NCBI GenBank assembly: GCA_020746105.1
Contig: CM036626.1
Coordinates: 15,270,001 to 15,334,000 of the forward strand
DNA length: 64,000 nt
DNA from: Trogon surrucura
Taxonomy: Eukaryota; Chordata; Aves; Trogoniformes; Trogonidae
Direction of reading: 5' to 3'
The position numbers and the translations under genes are program-made. The notes under the pieces were generated by a model. That model was not told the origin of the DNA. It did not search any database and saw only the letters and a list, made by a program, of their open reading frames with translations. This document shows positions 1 to 40,706 of this stretch, one piece after another (positions within the stretch are counted from its first letter, which is position 1; each line of letters begins with the position of its first letter).

Positions 1-1944
1 GTGGGGAGAGATGAATCTGAAGCTTGTTAGTTTCTGAGTCTGTAGACTGCCTAAGTTAATAACTTCGGTTTCATTTATTAAATTCAAGAGGCAGTCTACA
101 GGACAAAGAGTTTCTGTTTGTGAGTGGAGTCTGGAGACTGCAGTGAATAAATATCCATGGTTTCATGGCATACACTCACTGAGGAGTTAACTGTAATGCT
201 CAGTATTTTGAAACAATCTACTATTGGGCGGTGCTGCCACAGAATTGATATTCTGAAGGTTTAGCTGTTGAGGTGACCTTAAAGGATGGGCTGTCATGCA
301 GACAGTTCTGTGTATCCTTGACTCATTCCCATTACTTGTCTTCTGCATTCAAAGGACTGGTTAAAAATTGTTTGTAATTTGAACGTGATTGTAGAAAATG
401 GCAGAAAGCAGGGCACCTAACCCCAAAGCTGTACCGAAAGCAAGGACCAAGATGCTCTGGCCCCAGGAGCTTCTCTGAGAACTCTTGGGGCAGCGCGACC
501 CAGTGAAAGCCTCTTGGTTACCTGTGATGGGCAGCCAGGAGATCCGGGGCAGGGGCAGGAGGGGTGGTCCTGGGACTCCCAACCTTCCTCTGCAGAGAAT
601 GGGGAGAGAAATCCATGTCTGGAGAGCATTTCCTTTGCATTGTGCTCAAGCCCTCGGAACACATGATGTTATGTCACGTTTTGCTACAGCTTAACCAAGT
701 AGAATAAAACTGGAGTTTATTAGTTTGGTAACAATTTTGCCAACAATTAAAAGAGGACAGTGGGCTGACTACCTTTTCAGGGATTGAATGTAGCCATGCT
801 TTTGTTACACCCAAAGACGTATCCTTTGTACATAAGTAGTTAAAGTGGAAAAATATATTTGTGTTTGGCTGTCTCTTGCATCCTTTCCATTCTATTGTCT
901 TTAGTCTTGTTGAACAGAAAATGACAGTTCTCAAATGAAAAGAGGATTTAAGGTGCTTTAGTGAAGTGGTTAATGTGCTAGATTAACTCTATGTCTTTTC
1001 TTAGTTTTCTGGGGCAACTTTTGCTGAGTTAGGATGGGATTATCCATTCAACCTTTGCTGAAGGCTAAATGACTAAAATGTGATAGAAATATAATAACAT
1101 TATATACTTTCTTGTCTGTCATTTTGCATTCTTGACCTATATTGTCAGTATGAATATATGAAAGAGTATGCTGCTTGAGATTTCAGTTCTCTGTTTTGAG
1201 TTCACTATTTTAAAAAGATAATTAACTTCTAATTTTGTCTTTATTATTTATTCTGAGTATTCAGGTTTTATTATTCTTGTGAAGGGCAATACTTAGATTA
1301 TTATGTGAGCAGCATGAAACCAATTCTGTATTCAATTAAGTGTTTATTTGGGTAATGGAATGATGGGTAATAAGTTGTCCCTTGGCACCTTTAGTTGGTT
1401 TATTAAATACTAATTTTAGCTGAGGGATTTTCTAGAGACATTACTGTTAAATTCTAAAAGCATTTTTCACTTTTCATTTTAATCTTCAGGCAATAGATAC
1501 TTTTTAAAATAAATGAACTATAGTAGATTTCTCTGAATGTTAGCTGGAAGCTGGACCACAGTTTTGGTGGTATTGTAGACAATTAAGTAGTCAGAGTAAC
1601 TTTTCAGAGAACTGTATCATATTTGTGATGCTCCTTATAAGACTGATCCGCTAATTAAATAGCAATGGTAGCTCTATAGGGCGGTATATAGCCAACAGTC
1701 ACTTGTGGGGTTTTTGTGAAAAAGCAAAAAAAAAACCCCACAAAAAAAACCAGAAAGCTTTTACACACTCTCAGACCTGAAACTGGAGCGCAGCCCTCCT
1801 GGTCCTCCAGCCAAGGCACCATTCCCTGTTTGTGTGGCAGTCGACCAGTAACTCAGGAGGTCCTACTGGAACCCTGCCTCGGGTTTGGCAAAAGTCTATA
1901 AAAATGGAGATGTAGTGGGTTTAGAAAAATACAGAAGAGTGTGC

Positions 1945-2190
1945 TATTCCGCACAATGAATAACTAAATGGTGGAACACACTGCTAGAGGATGTGGGAGG
2001 CCAAAAGTATCAATTCATTCAATTAATCACGGATAGGTCAATTGCGAACTACTAAACACAAGAGTCCACATACAACCCGTGGTTCCAGCTTGTTTCTGCT
2101 GGAGAATTTCTGTCCAGCTTCTACTGGCAAGTTCCCTGCCCTGGGGTGTCCACCCTGCAGGTGCAGTCTCCCGTGTTCCTACTATAAAAT
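1945..2190 (+). mobile_element. Ancient LINE 3' end (CR1/L3-like), sense orientation
   Basis: From about 1956 the + strand reads like the decayed 3' terminal coding segment of a CR1/L3-group LINE: an aatgaat...ctaaatggtggaacacactgct block (the W-N-x-L motif near the end of ORF2), then aggatgtgggaggccaaaag (the 'DVxEA' segment). A stretch resembling the usual 3' tail region follows. Frame is lost. The match is from memory of family patterns and is too diverged to assign a subfamily; boundaries are approximate. Confidence 0.45.
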
Positions 2191-3060
2191 AAGATGAAGT
2201 GTATGCCAGCTTGTCAGAACATGCTTAGTGGGATAGAAAATAACACGTTAGTGGCGACTGCTGCTGATTCATAATCTCACTGATACCTTTAATCCTTTGA
2301 TGAAAATTCTTCATTATTTTCATTATCCTGTGGATGGATTGATGTGGGGAGTTGTGCCATTTGTGCCAGAACTTGCTTAGGTGTCATAGCATGATAGTCC
2401 TTGTTTGGGTACTGGTGTTATCAGGTGAGAGATTAAGAAAATTATAGAGGTGAGTGTGAGAAGACAACTAGATAATGTTAGTGAAATGGACTGTCAGCTC
2501 AGCATGATAATTTCTTCTGCAGAACAGGGAGCATTATAGTAAGCACCAAACTATGTTATTTGCTTGAAAGTATCTAAGATGATGCTTTACATAAAACTTA
2601 AATAGAACAAAGATCATGTAGTGCAGTATGCTGTCTCCAGCAGTGGACCTAAGAGAATTCCTAGGGGAATATGTGATATTTGTCCCTTGAACTCTTTGGA
2701 AAGGCAGGTGTTTTGAGCTCAGGTGGTTTCCTGGGCTCTGTGTGGCTTTTTATGTTCGGTAATCCTCAATGGTTTCCCCTTCCATGTAGTTTTCTGATCT
2801 CCCCTAGAGCCCACAAAGACTTTTGGTATCCCCAGCATCTCTTGGCGACATGTTCCACAGGTCTGCTAATTGTATCAGGAAGAGCTACCTCCTTTCATTC
2901 CTTTTGGACTGGATTCCTAGAAGCTTCATCTGATGAATCAAAAATTCTTGCACTGCAAGTAATAGTGAGCAAAGTTCCTTCTCTTTCATGACTTGTTAAA
3001 CTCCACTGAAATCCCACCTGAACTGACGAAGTCCTAGCCCACTTGATCTGTTCACATACA

Positions 3061-3140
3061 GAAATCACAGAACAGCTGAGGCTGGCAGGCACCTTTGGAG
3101 ATCTTCTAGTCCGACTTCCCTTCCCAAAGCAGGCTTGACC
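3061..3140 (-). mobile_element. CR1 LINE 3'-end fragment, antisense
   Basis: The + strand shows a diverged reverse complement of a CR1 3' end: gaaatcacagaacagctgag, then a ggagatcttctagtccgac block equivalent to the common 'gatcatctagtccaac' CR1 motif. Only about 80 bp remain. It abuts a second, different CR1 copy starting near 3162, so two independent insertions are stacked. Confidence 0.7.
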
Positions 3141-3161
3141 ATAACAGGTTTCTCAGGACCA

Positions 3162-4100
3162 CAGAATCATAGTCGTTTAGGTTGTAAAAGACATTTAAGA
3201 TCATTGAGTCCAACTGTAAACATGACTCTGCCAAGTCCACTAAAGACCACGTCCAGTGGGATTCTGTCTCCGAGGATGGTAACTTCTCAAGCTCTCTGTG
3301 GGCAACCTGTTCCAGTTTTTGACCACTCTCACCATAATTTTTTTTTCTTATGTTTAAATGGAACTTCCTGTCTTTCAGTTGGTGCCCATTGCCTCTTGTC
3401 CTGCCATCGGGCAAACAGCAGATTTAGTCAGTGGTATAATGCTGTTCTCTTCCATGGTATTCCTTGTATTTATTCCTCAGCAATGTCTAGCACTTAATTT
3501 GCTTTCTTGACCACTGCTAAACACTACTGGAACAATCTAACATAACTACAAGATGCTGCTCCCAAATCAAAATCATTAGCCAAAAGCCCATCATTTCATA
3601 AGATAAATCAGAGTTTCTTTTTCTTATATATGTTACTTGAAATGTAATTGAATTTTATCTGCCATTTTATAAAGAACGTTATTTTCCAGTCACGCCTGCT
3701 CAGGAGATCCATCGTCACAATTAGCAGTCATTTTTGCTAGTCTGGACAACTTAGTGTCACTTCTTTTTCAACTACCATCTTTGCTAGTTTGGCTCACTTA
3801 CTGTCACCCCTTTTTTCTCAGTCACTTGTGAAAAAAATAGCAGAGGCACAGGTCATTGTAGTACGACACTGGTGGCCTCACTCCACTGTTAAAATTATTC
3901 CTTGATGCTTATCTGGTGTTCCTGCTGGTTTTCCAGCAATAACCTTCTTTTTTAAACCACAGATACTTAGTTTTCTAAAGAGCTTTTGGTGAAAGATTTT
4001 TTTCCAAAAAGCTTTTGAAAATTGAAGTAGATTTACACCACCTTCAACCACACATTTGCTGACCACTTCCAAAAGATTTAAGAGCAATAATCTCCCTTGG
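3162..4100 (-). mobile_element. Old CR1 LINE with decayed reverse transcriptase, antisense
   Basis: The 3' end on the + strand begins cagaatcatagtcg near 3161 and continues through ttaagatcattgagtccaac. Reading the - strand from about 4087 downward gives an RT-like segment: a run around LLNLLEVV, then QFSKAFWKK..FHQKLFRKLS, which corresponds to the conserved 'DFSKAFD.VPH..LL.KL' block of CR1 ORF2. Further 3' (3700-3900 on +) the sequence resembles the region just after the catalytic motif. At 3106-3414 the terminal 'RTRGNGHQLK' motif is still readable. Frameshifts and small deletions break the frame throughout, so this is a non-functional fossil. The 5' limit near 4.1 kb is approximate. Confidence 0.75.
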
Positions 4101-6155
4101 TTGAGGTTTATCTTTTCTGCAGTTTCTAAGCTTTACCAGCAGCTTCTGTCATGTTTCCAATGCCAAGTATAGAAAGAACAGAAGGAGCGGAGAGAACGGG
4201 CTCTGGAAATAGAGATGAATTCTGCGCTGGCAATGCTATAGAAACTTGATTGGTTTCTTAATTTTTGAAATGCAGCTGCCAGTGGCACAGTTCCAGCAGC
4301 TGGGCCAGAATCCAGTGCTGAGGTGCCCACCCGTGGCACTATGCCAGTGTAGTTGTAAGGGAAATATGTTCTTCACCTCTGGGCAAGTCAACATGGCAGA
4401 ATTTTGCTTAATTTGCCTTTGAGATTTTATGCTTTTGGCAGTAGCTGGAGAAAGGCAGTGCTGTGGGTTAGGAAGCTGTGCTCTTATGACTGGTAGTCTC
4501 TGTTTTCCATGAAGAGTCAATAGAGACAGATCGTTTCTTTACCATCACTTGCTGACTGTGGTTACTGGAAAGAAAAAAAAAAAAAAAAGAGGTTATATGA
4601 GTAGAAACCACAGCCATCAAAAAAAAATACTGAGGCTCAATGCCATCTTCTCCAACACAGTTGGAGGACAGCAGTGATATAATCTGATCTAAACTGAAAA
4701 AGTGTGACTCAAATATTTAGTACATTGATTGCCCCAGCCAGCCTTTAATGCTGGTGCTGCTACTGTAGAAGATGCAAGAACAAACAAACATGAAAAAAAT
4801 ATGGAAAAATGAAGCTGGGAAAAAACCCAAGGCTATAGTATAGCCTACATAGAGAGAGACAGATCACTTTCGTATATCCCTTGACACAAGCTGTCCAGTC
4901 AAAGACAGTTCTTCTTAGCAGGAGTTAATGGGATCTTTGTGTGCATATGCCAAGACAGTGAAGACCAACTTTGCATTACCTGCTAAGTCTCGATCTCTCA
5001 GATCTGCAAAGCAACGGTATCTTCAGACTGACTTGACCAGATCATGCAGTGACCTAAAAAGAGAGCTCCTCTCTCTTTACAGCAGTGTATGCAAGAGTAG
5101 AATCCCTTATATGCTTATTTTACCATAATGAACACACAAGAACTTTTGTGAGATAAACTTTTATTTACTGCTAAGAAAATTTTTTTATGTTCCTGAGGGG
5201 TGTTTTTTATTTAGATGAGAATTTATATCATAAATTCAATGTAAGGGATGAGTATATTTTTTATTTTATTCTGCATGTGGTGTACTCAAACCCATCATTT
5301 GCCAAACGTGATACATATATCAAACTTCAATAAAATATAAAAAAAAATATATAAAATAAAAAATGCTTTTGTGAGAAAAAAAAGCCAGTAAGTGTTTTAG
5401 TTGCATTTCTTGTTTCCACAAATTCCAGTTCTATAGAAACTAGTGAGGTAAAATTCTGAGCCCTGGAAATCGATGGGAAAATGTCTGTTACGTTTTGTGC
5501 CCTTCCTTTGCCAGAAGCTTTACCTGCTTAAAATTAACTGTAAATAAGTATTCACTGGTGAGGTAGCACATTCTTCTTCTTCTAGGTTTCTTTTCCTTCT
5601 TTCTTTTGTTTTAATACTGGATAGTGCTAAGTGTAAGTTTTCCTTAGACAGAGAAGTTTTCACATTGCAAATTAGACATTAAGAGATGTTAGAGGTGGAA
5701 TACGCATCTTGAGTGGAACCTTGAGGACTCGAAGTGGTGCGAGGTGTTCAGTTCCCACAGGTCCCACTGGAAAACACTGGGGCCTCCTGAAAACCAGAGT
5801 TTGTGCTGTTGCTATAAGGTGCGCTGCTGAAGAACCTTCATGCAGTGCTTTAACTCCCCCTATAAGTGACAGAGAGAAAATAACCTCCTCTAGAGGGTAA
5901 TTTATCCCACTTAACAGTTGAGTAACTTTCAAGGAGGGGCCAATTTCTCTCTTTTGGCTACAGAAGAACTCAAGAGAGTACATTCTTCATTTAAGCACCC
6001 TCATTAGCTCTAATCTAGGTGGCAGACAGACCTTGGCATCATAGCTATATTGTAATCACTTGTTATGAGGAGTAAGAACTGAAAACCTAAAACCTGAACC
6101 AACCTCAGAGCCCTACATTCTGGCAAATGTTATGCAAATGGAATATTTGAAGAAA
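4101..6155. other. Intronic DNA, no recognised gene
   Basis: Nothing identifiable. It includes an A-rich run (about 4573-4588) and AT-rich sequence near 5320-5380. A short minus-strand open frame near 5.67-5.98 kb has no recognised motif. Confidence 0.5.
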
Positions 6156-6450
6156 ATCATAGGGTCATAGAATGGCCTAGATTGGAAGGGACCTTAGAGA
6201 TCATCTCATCCAACCACCCTGCCACGGGCCGGGACGCCTCTCCACTAGCCCAGGTTACTCAAGGCCCCGTCTAACCTGGCCCTGAACACCTGAAGGGAGG
6301 GGGCATCCACAACTGGACAATTTATTCCAGAGTCTTGCCACCCTCATACTGAAGAATTTTTTCCTACGATCCAATCTAAATCTATTCTCCTTCAACTTAA
6401 ATCCATTTCCCCTTGTCCTATTGGTGGACACTCTTGTAAAAAGTCCCTCC
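6156..6450 (-). mobile_element. CR1 LINE 3' end, antisense
   Basis: It starts on + with atcatagggtcatagaatgg, then ttggaagggaccttagagat and catctcatccaacc, which is the reverse complement of the standard CR1 3' end. On the - strand the ORF2 C-terminus is visible as [19 protein letters not shown] followed by RRKKFF and LWNKL, matching the 'DRTRGNG.KL..RRFRLD..KNFF..RV..HWNRLP' end of CR1 ORF2. It is 5'-truncated, as is typical for CR1. Confidence 0.9.
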
Positions 6451-6921
6451 TTCTGGATCACAATACTCCAAAAGTGAATCAGGATGACTTCTCTTATCAA
6501 TATCTCAGTGTAATTGAGTACAATATTTTGAAACTCATCTGTCTGTGGGCATTATAGTGTATGTGGGAGTAGCCCAATATCTCATTCTGAGAGCACTTAG
6601 TGAAGGGGAGCACTAATCAACACCCTCCTGAAGACAAATTTCATTTCTTATCACTCAGATGCAGAAGTACTGTTCCAGCTGCTCAGTGACTTCTTCTTCC
6701 CAGAAATTGTGTTCATCATAGGGACATAAATGTTTTTATGCTAGTAACATTTCTTGAATATACTTTGTATCTTGCACTGTCAGGCATCTCCTTACCTTAT
6801 GCTCCAATATGAAAGTAATGGAAACTGGTATCTATTTCAAGGGAAAAATGCTATATTATGAGATAACATGCTCCTTACAAGTACTGGAGGCAACTGTTTT
6901 AACTATTGGCTGTAAAGGAAA

Positions 6922-7224
6922 ATGTGCAAGTTTTATCACAAAGGTAGTGTAGAGGAATTCTGGGACTCAGACTTAGATGCATTAAACGCATCTGAGCCTT
7001 GTACCTCTCCAAGTGTGGGTGAAGTAGAGGCAGAGGTTGCTCTTTTACTAAATGAGTTCACTGTAGTGCGATATAATGAAATAACAAATAGACGGCTGGG
7101 AGTTGTTACCTTCTCGTGTTTCTATAATGCTGTGAAATTAGGAAGCGAAGTTGTGGGGATGCGTGTGGCAGCTAGCTGTCCTCAGCAGTTAGCCAAGTTA
7201 AGGAGACAATTGGTAAGAAACTAG
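6922..7224 (+). other. Unassigned 100-codon open frame ending at a consensus splice donor
   Basis: A frame opens at 6922 and runs to 7224. Its last codons overlap a strong donor-like sequence (caattg|gtaaga at about 7207-7218). Composition is mixed and acidic at the N-terminal side (EEFWDSDLDALNASE) and more basic at the end. I recognise no family, and it lies deep in the presumed intron 6. It may be chance, a cryptic exon, or part of a noncoding transcript. Confidence 0.12.
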
Positions 7225-37557
<30,333 letters not shown>

Positions 37558-37591
37558 AAGAACTATCTTTTTTGTTTTATTTTTTTGTATA

Positions 37592-37601
37592 AATAAATAA
37601 A
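37592..37601 (+). terminator. SLC6A11: Proximal polyadenylation signal (overlapping AATAAA pair)
   Basis: Two overlapping AATAAA hexamers within tataaataaataaataca. Downstream there is a moderately GT-rich stretch (ggctggcttgttttgc, about 37626-37641). The signal is unusually close to the stop codon. Confidence 0.45.
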
Positions 37602-40600
37602 TACATAAATTCACTTAATTATAGAGGCTGGCTTGTTTTGCACAAAATTTTATTAACGAGTTAATTTTAAAGTGAGAATTGTATACTTGTTTAAAAGTGA
37701 TTTTTTTAAATTACTATATAAGTAATGATTATGTAAAAGAAAAAGAAATAGTATTATATGTTAGCGATGACTTCTTGTAATATGGTGATTTCAGTAAATG
37801 GTTTTTTTTAGACGTTAGAGGGACCTGTATAATGTGCTGTAAAACTTTTCTACTTTGATTTCTGTCAGCTGTAATGTTGTCTAGATATACGCCTTCTAAT
37901 CTGTAAGCATTTCAGACCATTTCAGCTTTCCATGTATGTATATAAAGGGGACCGGAACATCCTTTTTGTTTGTCTTGGGAGAAGTCGTGAGGGGGCGGGG
38001 GGGATGAGTTGTAACTGCTGTTGCATGTTGCTGTCTGAACGTGGGCCGTACCCAAAGTCCTCCGAAATCCGAGGGAGCCTTTCCAGCTGAGGCCAGGGGC
38101 TTTGGCACCAGGCCGCGCCGTTCAGCCTCTCCCTAGGCCAGGGCAGCCACGAGACTCAGTTTTGCAGAGGACAAAGCTCTCCTTCCAGGGTGAGTTTTGT
38201 GAAGCCGGCAGGAAGCAGCACCTCTGGCTGCACTTATTATTGCCTTCCCTCCACCCTCCGTTTGCTTCAACGAGTCTAAAAATGTGGTGGAATGGGCCCG
38301 CTTCTGAGTCACTGCTTTTCGGGAGATCGGGTAGAGAATATTTTTTAAGAGCTATGAATTTTACTGGTCTCCAAGATGATGTGTGCTGCTTCGGGAGACC
38401 TCTCAAACGCCTTCATCTTCTTCAGTGCCTGGGTGGCCAGTCCCTCCTTTGGGCCTGTGCCCTGAAGCGAAACGTTTGTCTGTGTTGGCTTGTACCACAG
38501 GAGATCAGGGTTACTTTATGTATGTGGAGACGTTCTGAGGAAAAATAGAGCAGGTTTAGAGCTCTGCATACCTTGGGCTCTCTGTCTCTCTTGCCCATCT
38601 GTCTGTCTGTACATCTATTCGTTCCCCTCAGGAGAAAGCCGGGATCCTGTCACGACAAGGTGTAGCACTACGTAGCTTTCCTCATCTTCGTGGTACTTTC
38701 TAGATACTCTCAGATTAGGCCCTGGTTCTTCTACCCTGAATAGTATCGAGGCTGAAGTCAGAATAGGAGCTTACTTGGTGGAAGGCTGGAGTAACTGGTC
38801 CTTAATCTCTACAGGTGGTAGTTTATGTATGGTGCAGATGAAGGAATTAAGACAGGGTGGTTGCGATACCTCTGTTTCGCAAAGGGAGCGGCATTGGGTT
38901 TCTGAGATCAGGCCTCTTTATTTTATCAATTGTATGAGCAGACTCGCTCTGATTTAAAACAGATCTTGTATGTGAATCCAATTGATGGATGGTTGTCACC
39001 ATGAGGTATGCAAATGCTACTCCTGGTATCAAAATCTCTTGGGTGGTTTTTTTTTTTTCTGCTAATATTCCAAACACTGCTGTTTGTTCTGGACAACTAT
39101 TTCTTTTTTCTTGTCCTGTTTTTGTTTGTTGGGTTTTTTTTATTTAATGGTTCCATGAGAAACCTGTGGAGGAATACTGTACCACGCTGCACAGTATTTG
39201 ATGGGGAGAGACACACGACAGCCTAAAACAGCTCAGAAGAAATGTCATAAAATCTTCTCTGCAATTCAGAATCACCAAAGCTCAGATACCAGCATCGGGA
39301 GTTATTAGAAACAGAAGTGGCTGCTGACCTTCTACAGAGGAAAACGTTTCACTAGGAGTCACTAATATGTCTTAATATTACATAGAACTGTACATGTAGT
39401 CAGCATTTCTTTGAGATTTTATGGTTACCTCCTAAACCAGCATTTTCACAGAATCACTTTGTCTCAAGTCATGTAATTAAATCCAATACATCCAATCTAT
39501 TTAATTTTACTTTCTTCTTCGTATTTTTTTGTGTGGTAAGGCAGGAGTCTAAGAGAGGACTTCTCTACCACAACTCTCCTTCAAGTATTTAAAATCCTGC
39601 TCGCCTTTGCATGTTCCCATCATTAGGCGCTCGGGAAAGGACCCTTTGCGGGAGCCTTCCTTCATGAAGGTACAGAACCGTCATCCTGTGCGTGCTGGCC
39701 TCCCTGAGAGGGAGTCCTCAGCCTGGCATCCAGAACTGGAGGCTACCAGTGAAAATCACAGTCCCATTGGAAAATGATGCTTCTGGAAGAGAAAGGCTCC
39801 CAGAATTGAAACCACAGATTGGGTTATATACAACAAAGCAACTGAAAGCTACACTCCAAACCTAGAAATTAACATTTTTTGAAGTCCTAATGAGTCCTAA
39901 ACACTTCTAATCCAGTGTCCCTTTCTGGTCTTTCCCTCCACCCACCAGAGTTGCAGAACTAAGGCCCCGACGCCACACATGAACCTTGGGATGGACTATG
40001 TGCCCTCCCAGAGTAAATGTCAATGCGTTTCCTTACCTGTGAGGGATGTGCAAACGCGGGTGCACTGTTAGCTTACGCTTGGCTTTGATTTCGGTCAACT
40101 TACCTTCAGCAATCGGGACGAACGTTTACGGTAGAGCGTGCCAAGATGTGGAACCCAGCACTCAGCCGGCCGCCCGTTAGACACAAAATGAAAATCCCAG
40201 CCAAGTCAAGATTGCCCTTTTCCTTGTTACACACGTGGCTGTTGCAGAAAAAAACCCCTGACTTGTGCATTTTAGCTTGTCAGTGCGCTTTGAACCGCCG
40301 TCCTCATCCAAATATCTCCACGGGAACTACGTACTTGGTATGGAACACGCTTCCTCTTCTGCTGCTATGAACCATTTCTCCTGTAGATTTATACACATAC
40401 ATCTGGTTTGGCATGGTCTAAAGTATTATACAGTATTGCTAATGTGCTGTGCTTGTAAATGTGTGCGCTTAATATCTGACTTGTTTAACACTTTACTGAT
40501 TTTTAAAAAAATATATTTCTTTTGCGGGGAGGGATGTGGGAGGGTAAATTTCCTAATAGTATTTGTGTTTTGTTTGGAATTTTTGGAAACAATATGAAGG

Positions 40601-40700
40601 GGAAAATGCAAAAACCAACTACATCATGGTCATTTTTTTTATGCAGTAGAAACAGTATTGCCCTTTTCTGAAGTATCTGTGGTATTATTAAAAACAATAC

Positions 40701-40706
40701 AATAAA
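40701..40706 (+). terminator. SLC6A11: Candidate distal polyadenylation signal
   Basis: An AATAAA hexamer follows an AT-rich tract (ttattaaaaacaatac). If used, it gives a 3' UTR of about 3.1 kb. Downstream GT-richness is modest. Confidence 0.3.

Larger units (their letters stand above)
37558..40706 (+). other. SLC6A11: SLC6A11 3' UTR, alternative ends at about 37.6 or 40.7 kb
   Basis: Overlapping AATAAA hexamers lie at 37592-37597 and 37596-37601, only 35-44 bases after the stop. A second clear AATAAA is at 40701-40706. The DNA between is AT-rich, with T-rich runs (39048-39059, 39098-39140) and no recognised repeat, which is compatible with a long vertebrate brain-type 3' UTR. Which site is used cannot be decided from sequence. 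The many short open frames here are not coding. Confidence 0.45.

Noticed and set aside
38102..38548. 148-codon + strand open frame after SLC6A11
   Set aside because: Lies in the probable 3' UTR, in a GC-richer patch, with an opposite-strand frame overlapping it. No motif or splice context.
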